From the NCBI GenBank assembly GCA_024734495.1, contig JALMQS010000187.1, positions 21,480,572 through 21,544,571 on the forward strand: a stretch of 64,000 nucleotides of DNA, in the 5' to 3' direction. The notes below the pieces were generated by a model. It was not told where the DNA came from. It was given only the letters and a program-made list of their open reading frames with translations, and searched no databases. Positions within the stretch are counted from its first letter, which is position 1, and each line of letters begins with the position of its first letter. Below are positions 1 to 18,699 of the stretch, piece after piece. The DNA is from Forficula auricularia. Taxonomy: Eukaryota; Arthropoda; Insecta; Dermaptera; Forficulidae. A program made the position numbers and the translations under genes.

Positions 1-250
1 AGGTGAAACATTTTAATATAAAAATAAAACTTGAGCAAGATGCGAGGTAGGTTTCCCAAAAGAAATAAAACAAAATTGACATCGATAATATTTCGGGGGT
101 GAGCCCATCATCAGGAGTCAGAGAAAACTTTTTTTTTTTGACTTCTGATGATAATCTCACCCCCGAAATATATCGAATTCAAAACTCAATTTTGTTTTAT
201 TTCTTTTTTTGTGAAACCTACCTCGCATCTTGCTCAAGTTTTATTATTAT
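1..250. repeat. hairpin repeat of the AGGTGAAACA family (Penelope-like look), cut by the window edge
   Basis: Two inverted copies of a module meet head to head. The left half carries GAGCAAGATGCGAGGTAGG and TTTCGGGGGTGAGCCCATCA; the right half carries their complement. The same hairpin recurs at 8606-8820 and 26251-26500, where it has 12-bp target duplications. Class is inferred, not shown: no reverse transcriptase is present. Confidence 0.6.
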
Positions 251-1589
251 ATTAATTTTCATTGTTACACAACAAATTGAAAAGCATTTCTTCAATTATT
301 TCTCAATTGCATTTTTATATTTTAGTTACCTTCAGATAAATGTATTTTTTTGAAATTGGATCTTTCAAAATATAACAACAAATTTCATAAACTATTCAAC
401 GTTTATAACAAAACCCCATTGAAAATTATGAATAGGGAGTAAGATATGATTCATAACTATTTTATATTGATAGTATAAGCTAAAACAATCGCGTAATCAT
501 ATTAACTCATATTTTATAAATAGAACCAAATCTTTTAATGATGGTATTCTGTCAAGAAGATCATTCCTTTAAGTTAAAATATCCGAGTCTTCTATATGAT
601 AATTAAGAAAATAGAATCTTTTCTATAGTTTTGCTAAGTATCCGTCAAGGATCCATTTATTCTTGGAAAGTTTAATTTGTTTAGAAGCCCCTGCGCATAT
701 TGTGTTTAGTTTCTGTGACATGATTCACGATTTGGGAAACAATTAAAATCTTATTTAAATTTGTTTCCAGACATTTATTTTAATAACTATATTTATATTG
801 ATTTCATAGGTTTGACCCTACATAATGTAAAGAGATGTTGAATTAAACTTTTTGATTAATAAATACACAACATTTCAGTTTCTATTTCCGTATCGAAATT
901 TGCTAGCCTGATTGATTCACTTTGTATTTATTAACATAGGAAAATGGATCCAGAATTAGAAGCCGGAACGTCGGGTACTTAATAGTGAATTAAAATTAGT
1001 TTTCTATATACACCATTAGTGGCCCAATCTCAACTTGTAAATCATCATCCTGACCATCAAAGCCTCAACATAAATATTAGTATAGTTTTATTTTCATGCT
1101 CATTATGATAGTATAATAGAACTATATTTGCATTTAAAACAATATTGTTATAAAAATATATAAGTATAGGTATTATAAAAAAAAACATCTATCTATAAGG
1201 GCCTTTCACTGATTAAAGCTCTTTTTTTACGGTAGAGATGCAAATTTAATCCAGGAAAGAAAGAAATTTGTGTGTGTGTGTGTGTGTGTGTGTAATATTC
1301 ATGTGCTAGTAGATTGTAAGCTTAGGCCTTACTAGATTGAGGATTGTAGTATTAAAGAAATAAATAACTAGAAGTGATGAGAAATAATAAAATTATTTTA
1401 TTCCAGAAATAATCAATTTGCAAATTCACTATATCGCATAAATTTAGGGGTGAATTAATTTTAATTAGATTAATTTTGTAATGTTAAAATTATATATTTA
1501 TATATAATTCATAGGTATGCATATTTCAACAATTTAAAAAATTTCTACAAGTTTCTACAAAATTTGTTTTGTCGAGATTATAATTTTTA
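251..1589. other. AT-rich non-coding stretch
   Basis: No convincing gene. It contains a (TG)n microsatellite at about 1269-1293. A short open reading frame at 944-982 (MDPELEAGTSGT, then two stops) follows a TTAACATAG acceptor-like sequence and could be the last exon of an upstream gene, but this is speculative. Confidence 0.4.
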
Positions 1590-1975
1590 TTGAACTTATT
1601 TCTTTTTACTTGGGGAAAGTGGTGTGGGTTTTAGGTGAAACGTGACATTAATACCTATGTATAAACCTCTGAGTTTTATTTCATTCATTGTAAAACTACA
1701 CTCCCTTTATTTTATTAATTGATATTATTTCTTTTTACTTAGGGAAAGTGGTGTGGGTTTTAGGTCAAACGTGATATTAATATGTATAAACCTCTTTGAG
1801 TTTTATTTCATTCATTGTAAAACTACACTCCCTTTATTTTATTAATTGATATTATTTCTTTTTACTTAGGGAAAGTGGTGTGGGTTTTAGGTCAAACGTG
1901 ATATTAATATGTATAAACCTCTTTGAGTTTTATTTCATTCATTGTGAAACTACACTCCCTTTGTTTTATTTATTG
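1590..1975 (+). repeat. tandem repeat, three ~128-bp units
   Basis: Three successive units share GGGAAAGTGGTGTGGGTTTT and CTCTTTGAGTTTTATTTCAT; the marker GGTGTGGG recurs at about 1621, 1750 and 1877. The unit is the end of the hairpin family also seen at 5541-5810, 24385-24832 and 26588-26950, here in head-to-tail array. Confidence 0.85.
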
Positions 1976-2297
1976 AACTAAGGTATTATAATATTTATTT
2001 ATCTATTTAAATGTAAATTCTTAACTAGCATATTACAATAATAGGAATAATTTTTAGAAAGGTTTTAAATACAATTAAATATTCATAAAGAGAAATCAAT
2101 GATGTCCCCTGGTTGATACAACTAAACATATACATATTTATACACGTTATGCAGAGGACAGCCTCATTGATTTCTTTTTATGGATCAACAACTCTGACAC
2201 TCTCGGGAAAACAAAATCTTTTCAATTATAATTAAAAAATATATAATTGAATTATAAATACCGAACTTAGTATTATTCTCTAAATACACACTTAGGG

Positions 2298-2839
2298 GGC
2301 GTCCCTAAATTACGTGAGGCGATTTTATCGATTTTTGACCCCCCCCCCCCCCCTAATCTCACGTGAGATTTTTCAAAATGCCTATTTTTAGTGTAAATAC
2401 GTCAATCTGTGCTTGATTGCTTTGGATTTATTTAAAAAACATAATTTGCTTAATTATTTTTATTTAAGACTATTATTATTATTATCCGATTTTAAAGCAC
2501 TTTCTCAGCATTGCTGCCGGAAATATTGACCTATTCCTGAGATGTTTTTGGGATTAGGCTCGGTCGATTTGGAAAGGGCCCTGGCATTATTATTATATCC
2601 AAACGCCTCCAACTCGGCTGATCCTTTTGTCTATACTATAATATAAAAAATCTCTTCTTCGTTCCCTAATTTAATTATTATTATTATTACTTAATTTAAC
2701 CCAGTTTTCTCGGAATTTTACACTGTTTCTTGCAGGAAAATAACCTCCTCATTTTTTCGAAGTCGGTTAAAAATACGTGATATTTTCCGAGGACCCCCCC
2801 CCCCCCCCCTCCATACGCCTCACGTAATTTAGGGACGCC
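2298..2839. mobile_element. MITE with TIR GGCGTCCCTAAATTACGTGA
   Basis: The 5' end reads GGCGTCCCTAAATTACGTGA and the 3' end is its complement. Both ends are followed inward by a run of C. No coding capacity. No clear target duplication could be read. Confidence 0.75.
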
Positions 2840-3679
2840 TCCTTATGGATATACTGTTTTGAAAAAAATTCTTGCAAGTTTAAGCAAACAATTAAATAAA
2901 AAGATTTAATTAAAAGTTTTTATAAAAAACATACATTTTATTGAAAAAAAAATTCATAACTAAGATTATATCTTTAGAATAAAAGAATTGTCTTTCATAC
3001 TTATGTTTTTACTGCCAGTTGCCCCTATTTGAATTATAGGTAAAAAAATATTGGATTCAATCCAAAAATCCTATGTCGATAATTCACGTGTCTCAGTCCC
3101 AAAGAGATTTTTAGAAAATGTGTGTGTTTTGTGTCGGTGTTTGTGAAAATGATCAAAATAACTTAAATACCCAAAACTGTTGAACAATGAAAGATAAATA
3201 AATATAAGAATTCAATTAACTAATTACACTAATGAAAATTCAAAGAATTAACTTGACATGATTAGTTATTTTATCTCTTAGTTAAATTTTTTTAAACAGA
3301 GTATCGTATAGTGAGTGTATTTTGAATGTCATAATATATCTATCAATTTATTTTGAAACTTTAAATAGGCTTCGAAGTTCAAAAACATCTTGTTGAAGAG
3401 TTTCAAGGCAAAGATACGAAATGATCTGTATGGTTTATCACCCTAAGTTTGACCATCTTTAAGTTCGAATCGAAAATAAATTAAAAATGTTCTATTAATT
3501 ATACAACGTTTCTCTCTCTTTTTTTAGTTATAGTGTCCATAAGTTTTATAAAAAAAAAATTAATATCTTTTTAATGGTCCAACCTGAAAATAGCTTTCAA
3601 ATCATAAATCTAATCTTTTTAACACCGGTTCCGAACGGCTAGTTTGTAGAGGTTTACTAGGCAATTATACTCTTGGTAG
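2840..3679. other. AT-rich non-coding stretch upstream of Rho1
   Basis: No gene recognised. A non-coding first exon of Rho1 may lie somewhere upstream of 4091 but cannot be placed from sequence alone. Confidence 0.35.
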
Positions 3680-3995
3680 GTTGCCATTGCTTTCCAAGAG
3701 ACTGCAAATGTCTGTCGAACCAGCGACCCCCCACTCTATCCACTGACCCACAGTCGCCCTTTGTCTGCCGAGACCGGTGTCAAACCAGCGACCAGACGGC
3801 CAGCGACCCCCCACTCTCGCCACTGACCCACAGTCGCCCTTTCACTTTATACATCAGTCATAAAAAAGAGACTGCAAATGTCTGCCGCGACACGGTGTCG
3901 AACCAGCGTACTAAAGGTCAGCGACCCGGCACTCTAACCACTGACCCACCACAGTCGCCCTTTCACTTACTATACATCAGTCATACAAATTGCTG
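3680..3995 (-). repeat. tRNA-derived SINE, three partial tandem units
   Basis: On the minus strand each unit reads GGGTCAGTGGTTAGAGTG (pol III A-box-like) and then GGTTCGACACC or a variant (B-box-like), in a GC-rich body unlike the surroundings. Units are partial and head to tail. The array ends about 100 bp before the first Rho1 coding exon. Confidence 0.65.
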
Positions 3996-4027
3996 ACTTG
4001 TTTGAAATCAAATCCAGTCGCTTCTAG

Positions 4028-9462
<5,435 letters not shown>

Positions 9463-9954
9463 TGCTTGAAAGGTATCTGTCTAGGAACGCCTTATGGAGT
9501 TAAAGCTCATTTTGCTTCAACCAATTTTCTTTTCTTTTCTTATTATGTATGGGTTTATTAAGGAACCAGGTTGTTTCCAACGCAACTTTTCATATATATA
9601 TTGATCATTATGATTTTGAGAATATATATATATATATATTTATATATACATATATATTCAGCAAACTTAATTTCTAAGCACAGATGTATAGTCTTCTTAC
9701 CAAAGATTGGGAAGATTTAAATCAATTCCTTTGAAAGATTAAATTAGATAAAAACTTGAATTTTGTTTTTTTTTCATTTAATTTTTTTTATTTTTACTAA
9801 ATAATAATTTATATGAAGCTAATTTTTTTAATGTCATTAACTTTTTAGTTAAAGATGTTAAAATATTGATTAGAAAATAAAAAGTAAATCCAGAGTTCTT
9901 GGGAATTTAATATCCACATATTTATTCTATTGAATATGCTATTTAATTACGAAT

Positions 9955-9985
<31 letters not shown>

Positions 9986-12442
9986 TAGCTTAAATAATAA
10001 AAATGACAGAATGAAAATCATAATGAACAATTTTTAAATTTCATGATTAAATAAAATATTTTATATTTAATTTCTCCAAAACCCTAAATTTGTCTTCTAT
10101 ATATTTGTTTAATGGCCTCAGGAATTACTATTTTCCTAAATATATCTATATATATGTATGTATATATATATATATTTAAGATGATTAAAGAAATAGGCTT
10201 GAATGGAAACAACAATTAAAATAATTATAATTAAAATAAGAAGAAGAATTTTCTTTCAATTTTACTCAACAATTATTATTATTATTAAATAATAATATTT
10301 TGCTCACAATCATGATAATTTATATATCATTATACTATTTTTTATATTTTATTCCTTTTATTCCTTCGTGCCAACAAAATTTTTAAATAATTATATTCTT
10401 AGTAAAAATAAAATTCTGAATTACGGCTTGCTTTAGAAAAAAATAAAATGTTTTTAAGATTTGTTTGTATATTAAAAAATAAAGTTTTTAAGAATATTAT
10501 AATTTAAATATATCATTTTAAGTAGTCTATAATTTTCTTTCTTTCTCATATTTATTACAAATTAAATTCAAAATTGCATATCTTTAGATAATTATAAATT
10601 TTATAGGTATTTAAAATAATATTTGAACTAGTTAGACAAAATTAAGTTTTTGTTATAATACGATATATTAGTATGAAAATAGTATAAATGAGTCCATCTC
10701 TGATTTATTACTTTTTTTTAAGTGTAAATTTAGAAATAAAATGTTTTCTTATTGTAAACTCCTTTTGTTTAATTAAAAATATATATACATAAAAATTATT
10801 ACAGAAATCGCGATAAATTGACATATATGGATGGGCTGGGGATTTTAAATCAATTGAGAGTTAATTGAAAGAGAAAACATATTAAAATTAAAAAAAAAAA
10901 TCAAATAAAAATAGAAAGAACGAAAAAAAACAAACAATTTAAAAAAATTGATTTATTATATGCCTTGGCACACACTTAGATGTTATTTCATTTATAATTC
11001 TTTAGATATCTCCTAATCAAAATGATCTGATAAAACGTTATTGTTAGTATCAGATCATAATTATTGAAAAATTTGATTTTTAGTCTTAGAAATCTTGCTT
11101 AGAATTTTATTATAACAAAAAAATTGCCTCATTCACTTAAGTCATTTAGAGGCTTCATATTATATATATATATATATATTTAAATAAATAAATATATATA
11201 TATATATATATATAAAAAGATATGCTGTGTGCAATTTAATTCATTTCATGAATTTTAATTAGATAATATCAAGAGTAGTCTTATTAAACAAATTATTTTG
11301 AAATCAGCCATATTTTATTTTCATTTATTAACCAGCGTTGTATAACATCTTCAAATAATTTTATTTTAGAATTTCACATTTATAGATTTAATATTTTATT
11401 CTTAATTTAATGGAATATTTAATAATTATTTCAACTTCCCCAATTTTTTTTATTTAAGCAAAGATATTTATCAATTCATGTATTAGTCATTTTTTATATA
11501 TAATTATAATCCAATTCTTTATGTATTAACTTTAAAAAAGAAAATGAAATGATATAAATATAATCCTTTTTTTATTTTAATTAAAATAACTTCTTGAATC
11601 CTTTAAAGATATCAATTAGACTATTTTTAATTATTTTTTATATATGAAATTTTTAAAATTATTTTAAATAATCTCTGAACATTATATATTAAAAAATCAG
11701 ATAGTTATTTTGAAATATCTGATGGAAATTTCTTAAATTTAATTTTCAGTTTTTTATTTTATTAATGCATTAGTGAAGGCGGAACTCAAATCTCTTTTTT
11801 AAAATCAATTTAAACAAATTTGTTTTTGTAATTATATTATGTATATTTATATTTTGTTATATTTTTAATTTTTTATCGTCAGTCTAAATCATTATATTAT
11901 CAAATAATTAAATACTATAGCTGAAAAATAATCAAATTTGATATTTACGCACAAATATAGTAATAATACTTTAGAAGTGCACATAGTTGATGCTTAAAAA
12001 CTCAAAGCGTCCCGCCTTCACTTTATCTTAATTAAGATATTTATAAACAATATTTTATAAAAAAATAAATTTTTTTTAAATCTGTATCGACTTTCTAATT
12101 TAATTCAATTTAATAAAATAACTACCTCAATAAAATTTGTGTATAGATTGATAGAACATTTAGTGGTTGAACAGTTTATTAGAACTTTCTGAAATTAACC
12201 ACATTATATTTATTTATTAAAACACCAACAAATATAAACAAACAATTACAACGACGTTTCGATAACAGATGCATTGATTTAACGTCGTTGTGTAATTGTG
12301 TTGGCGTTTTAATAAATAAAGTACCTGGCGTTGCTCGGCTATTTTTTGCTTTAGTTCAAAGTGATATATTAATATTATTTTTAATAATTTAATATTCAAT
12401 AAAAAATACCTCCAATTAATCAAATTTGCAAATTCTAATATA
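9463..12442. other. extremely AT-rich stretch, no gene
   Basis: Rho1 3' UTR and flank. Only A/T tracts, (TA)n patches (about 9623-9640, 10150-10170, 11161-11213) and a long A run ending at 9985 are seen. Confidence 0.6.
9876..9881 (+). terminator. candidate poly(A) signal of Rho1
   Basis: First AATAAA after the Rho stop codon, 414 nt downstream. In DNA this rich in A and T the match is weak evidence. Confidence 0.25.
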
Positions 12443-13009
12443 CACTCACGAGCAAAGAAATGGAATCACTCTCTTTTCATTAATTCAATGATACTTTTTT
12501 GTATGTTTCTTTGTAATTTATTAGAAATTTAAATATTTTTTCTATAAGTTTCATTTTTCAGCATTCCCGGCCCTCTACACTATGGCCCAACGTGAGTCAA
12601 ACATGTTAACCATGTTGGCCACCAGTAAAAATAGTTAATTTGACGGTGGCTCCACACAGTGGTCCATGAGTTGGGCCAATATCTATGGGCTTGTGGAAAC
12701 GACACCTGGGCACTTTCGTGGCTTAACATTGGCCCTCTTTGGTATATCGAAAAAACCGCACCGAAGGCCAACCAACCATCGCCAATCTCATCGCCAGCGT
12801 CAACCAATGACCAATACAAGCCAACCCCCCTCTACACATTGGCGTTGGCTTGAAATGGCCCAAGTTGGATCATAGTGTAGAGGAGGCATAAAATAAATGT
12901 AGAATGATAACCTAATGGAAATATATTATATTATTATTATTATATTTGAGAATGAAAATTACATTTAATACTCTGAAGGGAGGCGATTCCATTACTTTGC
13001 TCGTGAGTT
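12443..13009. mobile_element. Tc1/mariner-type MITE (TA duplication)
   Basis: Ends CACTCACGAGCAAAG and CTTTGCTCGTGAGTT are inverted repeats extending into AATGGAATC, bordered by TA on each side. No transposase. A second element is nested inside it. Confidence 0.75.
12572..12883. mobile_element. nested MITE with TIR CCTCTACACTATG
   Basis: Starts CCCTCTACACTATGG and ends CATAGTGTAGAGG. It is GC-richer than the host element and rich in GGCC/TTGGCC motifs. The short ORFs in it on both strands look incidental. Confidence 0.6.
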
Positions 13010-13084
13010 TATAATAATATTTGTAATGAATTATTAGTGGGATATAAAATTAAAAAACCAATAAATTATTAAAAAGAAATTGAA

Positions 13085-13290
13085 TAAAAATGTAATTATA
13101 CATTTTTATCGAGACAACCACCTGGGAATAATTATTTGAATTAACAAAAAACCCATCAAAAACAACTTAGCCGAAGATGAACCAAAAACCCCCTTTCATC
13201 CAAATTGTTAGAGCCGTTTTCGAGAAACCGATTCTATATATACCATATATACAAGAATTGCTCGTTTAATATAATAAGATATATTAAACA
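13085..13290. repeat. dispersed repeat ending TATACAAGAATTGCTCGTTT
   Basis: About 200 bp that recurs in inverted orientation at 39800-40020 (shared AACAAAAAACCCATCAAAAA and GAGCCGTTTTCGAGAAACC). The end motif also occurs near 29540. It resembles non-autonomous Helitron ends known from insects, but no TC/CTRR ends were proven. Confidence 0.5.
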
Positions 13291-13537
13291 GTGCATAATG
13301 TGATTTATTTCAAAAAGTTTAATAATAAATACCCTAATAAAGTAAAATGGAAATATTTTCTTTTGTAGACGGGCTAGTAGAAAACTCAATGGAAATTTGA
13401 TGGGAGGCATAATGTAAAAACAAACTCCAAATAAAATAAATCAAACCTTATTTTCACCCTTTTAAAAACTGACGTTTCGGAGATCTTCCCTCCTTTAAGG
13501 TCTATAAACTAATATAATTGGCCATTGATTTTTTTTT

Positions 13538-13540
<3 letters not shown>

Positions 13541-13594
<54 letters not shown>
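13541..13594. repeat. (TA)n microsatellite
   Basis: About 27 TA units. Confidence 0.95.
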
Positions 13595-13596
<2 letters not shown>

Positions 13597-14045
13597 ACTA
13601 GTTTAAATTATAATTTTTTACTAAAGAATGAATAATTTACTTAAACACAAGAAAGAGACGGTACAAGCTTCCTTCTTTGACCTTTTAAAGTAGGTAAATT
13701 GTTAATCCTTTTTTAAAAAATAAATTTAATTTATTATCACAGTAAAAAAAAGAAGAAAATTGGTGGCAAATTCTTTTTTTTTTATATTAATTTAAAAATA
13801 TACTTGGTTTCTTCAATGTTTCCTCTGATAGCTATATATCAGGAATAGACGTTGCCACTCTTAAAAAAGATTACAGAAGACTTGATCTACATAATGTTAT
13901 CCAATCAAAAATTATCTGGAGCCATAGTAATTTAAGTTTTTTTTTATTACAAACATGTATAATATTTTGTTATTTTATAAAATAAAAACTTATTTTACTA
14001 TATTCGTATCAAATTAAATCAGATAAAATAGATTCTTTAAAATTT

Positions 14046-14638
14046 AAGGACGTTCCCTAATAAATCGATTTTCTTGCAATCCTTTTAAAACTTTGAATAC
14101 ACATATTTATAAGTGTCCTTTATACTTAGAAATTTTTTTCAATAGTCCTTGCGGCACTAAATTTGTAAATATTGACCATTGAAATTTGCATAACTGAAGA
14201 TATAACAAATATTTTTCTGTTAAAATAATTGTATCAAGCGGTATTCGTTTTGTATGAAAAGTCTTAAAAGTTAGGTACTTTTGATGGTTTTCATTTTTTC
14301 TATCATGCCATGGCAACAGAGAGATGGCGACTTGGCAACGTCGCACTAAAATCACTCAATTTTTCCATATCTAAAAAACTTCTGCAGCTGGTGCATTTGA
14401 GATTTTTAGATAATTGTCTCAACTTAACTATACTGTTCTCATCTGGAATTTCGCATTGAACTGTTTCATTAAGTGTTTTTTTTTTTTATTCTTTGTCTTT
14501 TAGCATCGGTAAGAAGGTAATGTTGCCAGATCCGAGAAACGACTCAGTGAAAATGTTTTTGCCTTTCTACGCATGTGAGAGTAGGGGAAAGAGCGAAATG
14601 CATCTGAGCTATATTAGGGAACGTCCTTATAACAATTG
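14046..14638. mobile_element. MITE with TIR AAGGACGTTCCCTAATA
   Basis: Begins AAGGACGTTCCCTAATA and ends TATTAGGGAACGTCCTT. The interior is non-coding; a 90-codon ORF that starts inside it runs past its right end and shows no family features. Confidence 0.65.
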
Positions 14639-14778
14639 TTTTGAACAGGCGTCAAAAAGTTTTTTGCTTCTTAAAAAATTTTCTATATCCAACACTTCTC
14701 AATCTATCATACAAATGTGTAATGCGCTAGAGGTCAAAATTTTCAAATTTGTGTTTGACTTTTAACTATAACATACAG

Positions 14779-16230
14779 CAGTGGCCAACCTTTTACATAC
14801 CATGCGCTAATTTTTTCAGATGCGCAATAAAACTCAAGCACTTTTTCTACCTTCTTACGTTCATGGTTGTGGTTGGAAAGTAGGGACAGGGGTAGGATCT
14901 GCTTCGCTTAGGAGGGAAAAAAGAATAAACTCAAACACGCAACTAAAATAATGTACGCCAGTTCAAAAGACACATGTTTATGGAGCATCAATCTTCAATA
15001 GTGAGAGATGATCTCTTGGACGAGAGGGTGACACTTTCATTTTTCCTTCTATATTAGCCTGATCCTGTGTTTTGTAGTGTCTATTAAGATTATGTTATGT
15101 TATATAATTATGTGAAAGAGTACTTTCACAAACAATACAAAACAGTTTTCCTGAGGAAGTTGTTGTTGGTACTAGGTGAAACATCTTAATTAAGAGTTAA
15201 TTAGAAATACTAGGTAGGTTTCACATAAATAACAACTAATTTTCCCACTGTTAATTAAATTCACGTTTGATATCACTTTCTGCTTTTCTTTTGCACGGTG
15301 GTGGAGAGAAGGATTGTAAAAAAAAATGGAAAAGTACAAAATTCTAGATTCTAGCATTTTAGTTTTCTCTTAAAAATAAGAGCGTTGGAAAACTCTTAAT
15401 TTCCAGAGTTACTTTATTATAAATTGTTATAACGTTATTAACTGGACTTTTTAATGCCACAGACAAACAACTGGCATTTATTCTTAGATCATTCTTGCAT
15501 CTAGTATTATATTCGTGTCTAAAAATATTTTTATGAAAAAGTTCTGGGTGTTTTTTTAAAAATAAAATACTTTCCATAACGCAGAGGTCATATACAGTTA
15601 AAATGTTAAACTCTTGGAAGATACTTTTGCAGTGGGTTCTCGGTCCCGCCCCTACAATAGCTCTAACACACCTTTTTTGAGCAATAAACAATCTAGCAAC
15701 ATGTGAAGACCCTCCCCAAATTACTATACCATATCTCAAACTGGATTCAACATAGGCATAATAAATATTTAAAAGTACCCTCAGAGGAACCGTATGTCGA
15801 AAATTTATTGACCCTTTTTATAATCATATTGATGTGATTACTCCAGCTCAGATGTCTGTCAATATTTAGTCCCAAGAACTTCACCTCGTATATAATTCTG
15901 ATTACTCCGAAATCATTCAAGCCTAAAGTATGTTGTACGGGTCCATACTCTCCAAACCGTATGTTTTGAGTCTTTTCAATATTTAACTTGAGGCTATTCT
16001 CCTTAAACCACCGCGACACGCCATATATGCGAGTAAGTGGAAAGAAGCTGGTGACTGTCTTAAGCCATATTCGGAAGGACCTGCAATTTAAAGGAAATAG
16101 AACAAAGAATCGCCAATATAGACTTTGGTACTTGGGAAATTTTATTATGTAATGCTCCACTTGTAATCTTAAATGAGCCATATTTGGCGCATGCGCCATA
16201 GATTGGCTACCCCTAGGTTAGAAACCATGG
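14779..16230. mobile_element. possible decayed hAT element split by a LINE
   Basis: CAGTGGCCAACCTTTTACAT on the left and, on the right, GATTGGCTACCCCTAGGTTA then GAAACCATGG look like two hAT-type termini. They do not match each other well and no duplication is readable, so they may belong to different copies. Confidence 0.3.
15359..16060 (-). pseudogene. LINE reverse transcriptase C-terminus, family 2
   Basis: Minus strand: WFKENSLKLNIEKTQNIRFG, then VKFLGLNIDRHLSWSNHINM (the palm/thumb signature of jockey/CR1-like LINEs), a frameshift near 15800, then LLNIYYAYVESSLRYGIVIW and IAQKRCVRAIVGA. The stop is at 15359. It is 5' truncated and broken, so not functional. Confidence 0.8.
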
Positions 16231-16935
16231 CTCTAGAGTCTAGACAAACTATGAAAAAAGATAAAAATGCTTAATTAAATGGTGTGAGAGACAATGATTT
16301 TAAAATTGTTAGAAAATGTTTTAGAAAATTGTCTATGAGACTAATGATGCCACAATCATGTTGAAACGTCTCATCTTAATGACAAGAAAGAGAATTTAAA
16401 AAAATTGATATTCATCAAATAGAATTGATTCCCACCTGCTTTATCACCCTTTCTTAAACTATTTACAATCGCGAGCCCATTTTGACTGGAAAATTTTTCG
16501 CGACCCTATATTTCATAGAGTAGATATATGGTATATAAATCATCATTTTTACTAGCAAATCATAAATGAATTTATAGTGAAGCAAATCTTTAGTAATAAT
16601 AATTTTATCATTTATTAAAGCGTCATGATTTCAATGACTATATCTAAATATTAATGAGATGGAACTGCTTTTTCTTTATTAAATAAATAATTAAAAGGGA
16701 CTTGGAGCATCTTCAACATTTTTAAAATTTGAACTGTATTTTGATTCTATAATCGTCAATGCTGAGAACGTCGCTTCACATGAATAAATAGAATTAATAC
16801 AATTTCACAAATTATTAGAAGTACTTTTCAGAACCCTTTGCCGCAATTAACAGCTCCTGATTACTTTCTATTTCTTTTAAAAACACACTACACTATTTAT
16901 TGTTAAATATACAAATTATGATAGCATTTACTCTG

Positions 16936-17812
16936 CTAATATCAAAGCGCACAGCGTGCGCAGGTCAAGTTCGAGCATTAGCTTGGCCGTACACCTTGTA
17001 CGCTATTTACACGAACCATTTCGACCCCCCTGCAGCTCGGAATCCATTTGAGATACAGAGCTGAAATTATACACATGTAATGATGTAATCCACTTGAGGA
17101 GAGTACCAAATTTCATTAATATAGCTTAAATAGATTCTGAGAAAATAGCTAATTTTGGCACTCACTCACTCCCTGACTGGTCATCAAAACCTTTAGGGTT
17201 ATTCCAATCATTCCAGCATCATGAAATTTCGCCTGCTAGTAGAGTTTGGGACAGAAACAAAGGAAAAATTCCAAAAATCCAAACTTTCTATCTTATAACC
17301 CCTTCAAAATGGGGGGAAGGGTTAAAAATGAAAATTCTAGCCCGTTGGACCAGACTTTGTATACATATTCTGTGAGCCCCTTGAAGGCTAGCAATGCAAA
17401 AACAAAACACTCAAAATGGGGNNNNNNNNNNNNNNNNNNNNNNNNNNNNNNNNNNNNNNNNNNNNNNNNNNNNNNNNNNNNNNNNNNNNNNNNNNNNNNN
17501 NNNNNNNNNNNNNNNNNNNNNGGGGGGGTTAAAAATAAAACTTCTAGCCCTTTTGGAACAAAGGGCTTCCTCATAGCTTACAAAAAGAATAGAAATCTCA
17601 ACCAAAACATTTTGTGAAAAAACAGGCCAAGTTCGAAAAAGTACCTAGTGAAATCTAATGTGTAGCCAAGTTAAATTCGCCAAGAATAATTAAGTTGAGA
17701 AAATAGTAGATCTCTCAACTTAATTATTCTTGGCGAATTTAACTTGGCTACAGACTAGATTTCACTGCTTTTTCGAACTGGCCTGTTTTTTCACAGAATA
17801 TTTTGGTTGAGA
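16936..17812. repeat. duplicated ~0.9 kb repeat, copy 1, containing the assembly gap
   Basis: Shares CAAAGCGCACAGCGTGCGCA, CAGCTCGGAATCCATTTGA and CTAGTAGAGTTTGGGACA with 20264-21421. Its right end is a palindrome around GCCAAGTTAAATTCGCCAAG. Its middle contains minisatellite units and 100 N. Confidence 0.7.
17422..17521. other. assembly gap (100 N)
   Basis: Exactly 100 N inside G-rich minisatellite sequence; real length unknown. Open reading frames through it are meaningless. Confidence 0.99.
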
Positions 17813-17814
17813 TC

Positions 17815-18210
17815 TAATTTATTTCTCTCATCTGACCATTTATCAGTGAAAACGCACATTCACAGCCTGCAATGTGTCTAGGAAAAGAAAATACGTAACT
17901 ACAGAAGCAAACAACTTCGTTTTTTTGCTCCAAATATATAACTATTTCAAATAAATACATACCCACGCAACTCTGAAATTTCCATGTATCTTTGTTAGCA
18001 GCAATTTCACTCTTTATGATATCTTTAATATGGCAGAATTGGTTGTAGAATAAATCTTCAGTGAGGGAAATTACATTTTTTAATCATTCTAAACATGTCG
18101 ATACCACATCCCATTCCGGCACTTCATCTAACAACATCCATTGCTGAACGAAAATTGTTCAATAGTTCAATCCATTTGGGAAAATCAATATTTTATTTCA
18201 GTTAAACTTA
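17815..18210 (-). pseudogene. hAT transposase C-terminal remnant
   Basis: The minus strand reads DEVPEWDVVSTCLE, stop, LKNVISLTEDLFYNQFCHIK, then FPRHIAGCECAFSLINGQM, which resembles the C-terminal dimerisation block (CERxFSxMN) of hAT transposases. Stops and shifts break it. Confidence 0.5.
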
Positions 18211-18699
18211 AACCGGGACAATTAACTGTCCCGAAAGAATTTGTCGAGACTCCGGGACCAGAATGTTAAATTCGGGACAGATGGACGACCTAGATATACC
18301 TCGAATTCACTAAACTTTATTTTTTGGCCGTTGCGCATTAAAATTTTTTATTGATAATTGTTTCATTGCCATTGTAGTCCCAAAACGGGGTCGCGACTCG
18401 TAGTTTAAGAAGTAAGAAGCACAGACCTAATATCATTAAGAGATTTATCCCTCACAATGTTGATAGCCAGAGGTGAACTATATATAAGGGGCTCGTGTGA
18501 GCCCTTTGTTAAATTTTTTGATAATTTGCGAGCCCCTTGTTACTTCAGTTTTTTTTTTTTTACTTTACAATACAGGGAATGGTCAAGTATTGTAATCGTG
18601 CATGAAATAAGCTGACGTGTTCTGATGTGGCCATCCACTTGACTTTACCATACAACCTGGCCCCCTCACTTATATTTAATAAAATTATTTATGTAGGGG

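Larger units (their letters stand above)
16448..18412. mobile_element. hAT remnant with TTTCTTAAACT-type ends
   Basis: The left end TTTCTTAAACTATTTACAAT followed by CGCGAGCCC and the right end GGGTCGCGACTCGTAGTTTA then AGAA are inverted hAT-type termini. The interior holds a transposase C-terminal remnant and a 0.9 kb repeat inserted at about 16936. Confidence 0.5.

Noticed and set aside
3673..3996. 107-codon ORF (Ser/Thr/Pro-rich)
   Set aside because: Lies entirely within tandem SINE units; the composition and repetition come from the repeat, with no family features.
12580..12875. Overlapping ORFs on both strands
   Set aside because: All three lie inside a GC-richer MITE with TIRs; none has support over the others.
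14493..14765. 90-codon ORF MSFSIGKKVMLPDP
   Set aside because: Crosses the right end of a MITE; no recognisable domain or splice context.
17246..17617. Four ORFs spanning the N run
   Set aside because: They are open only because N codons are not stops.
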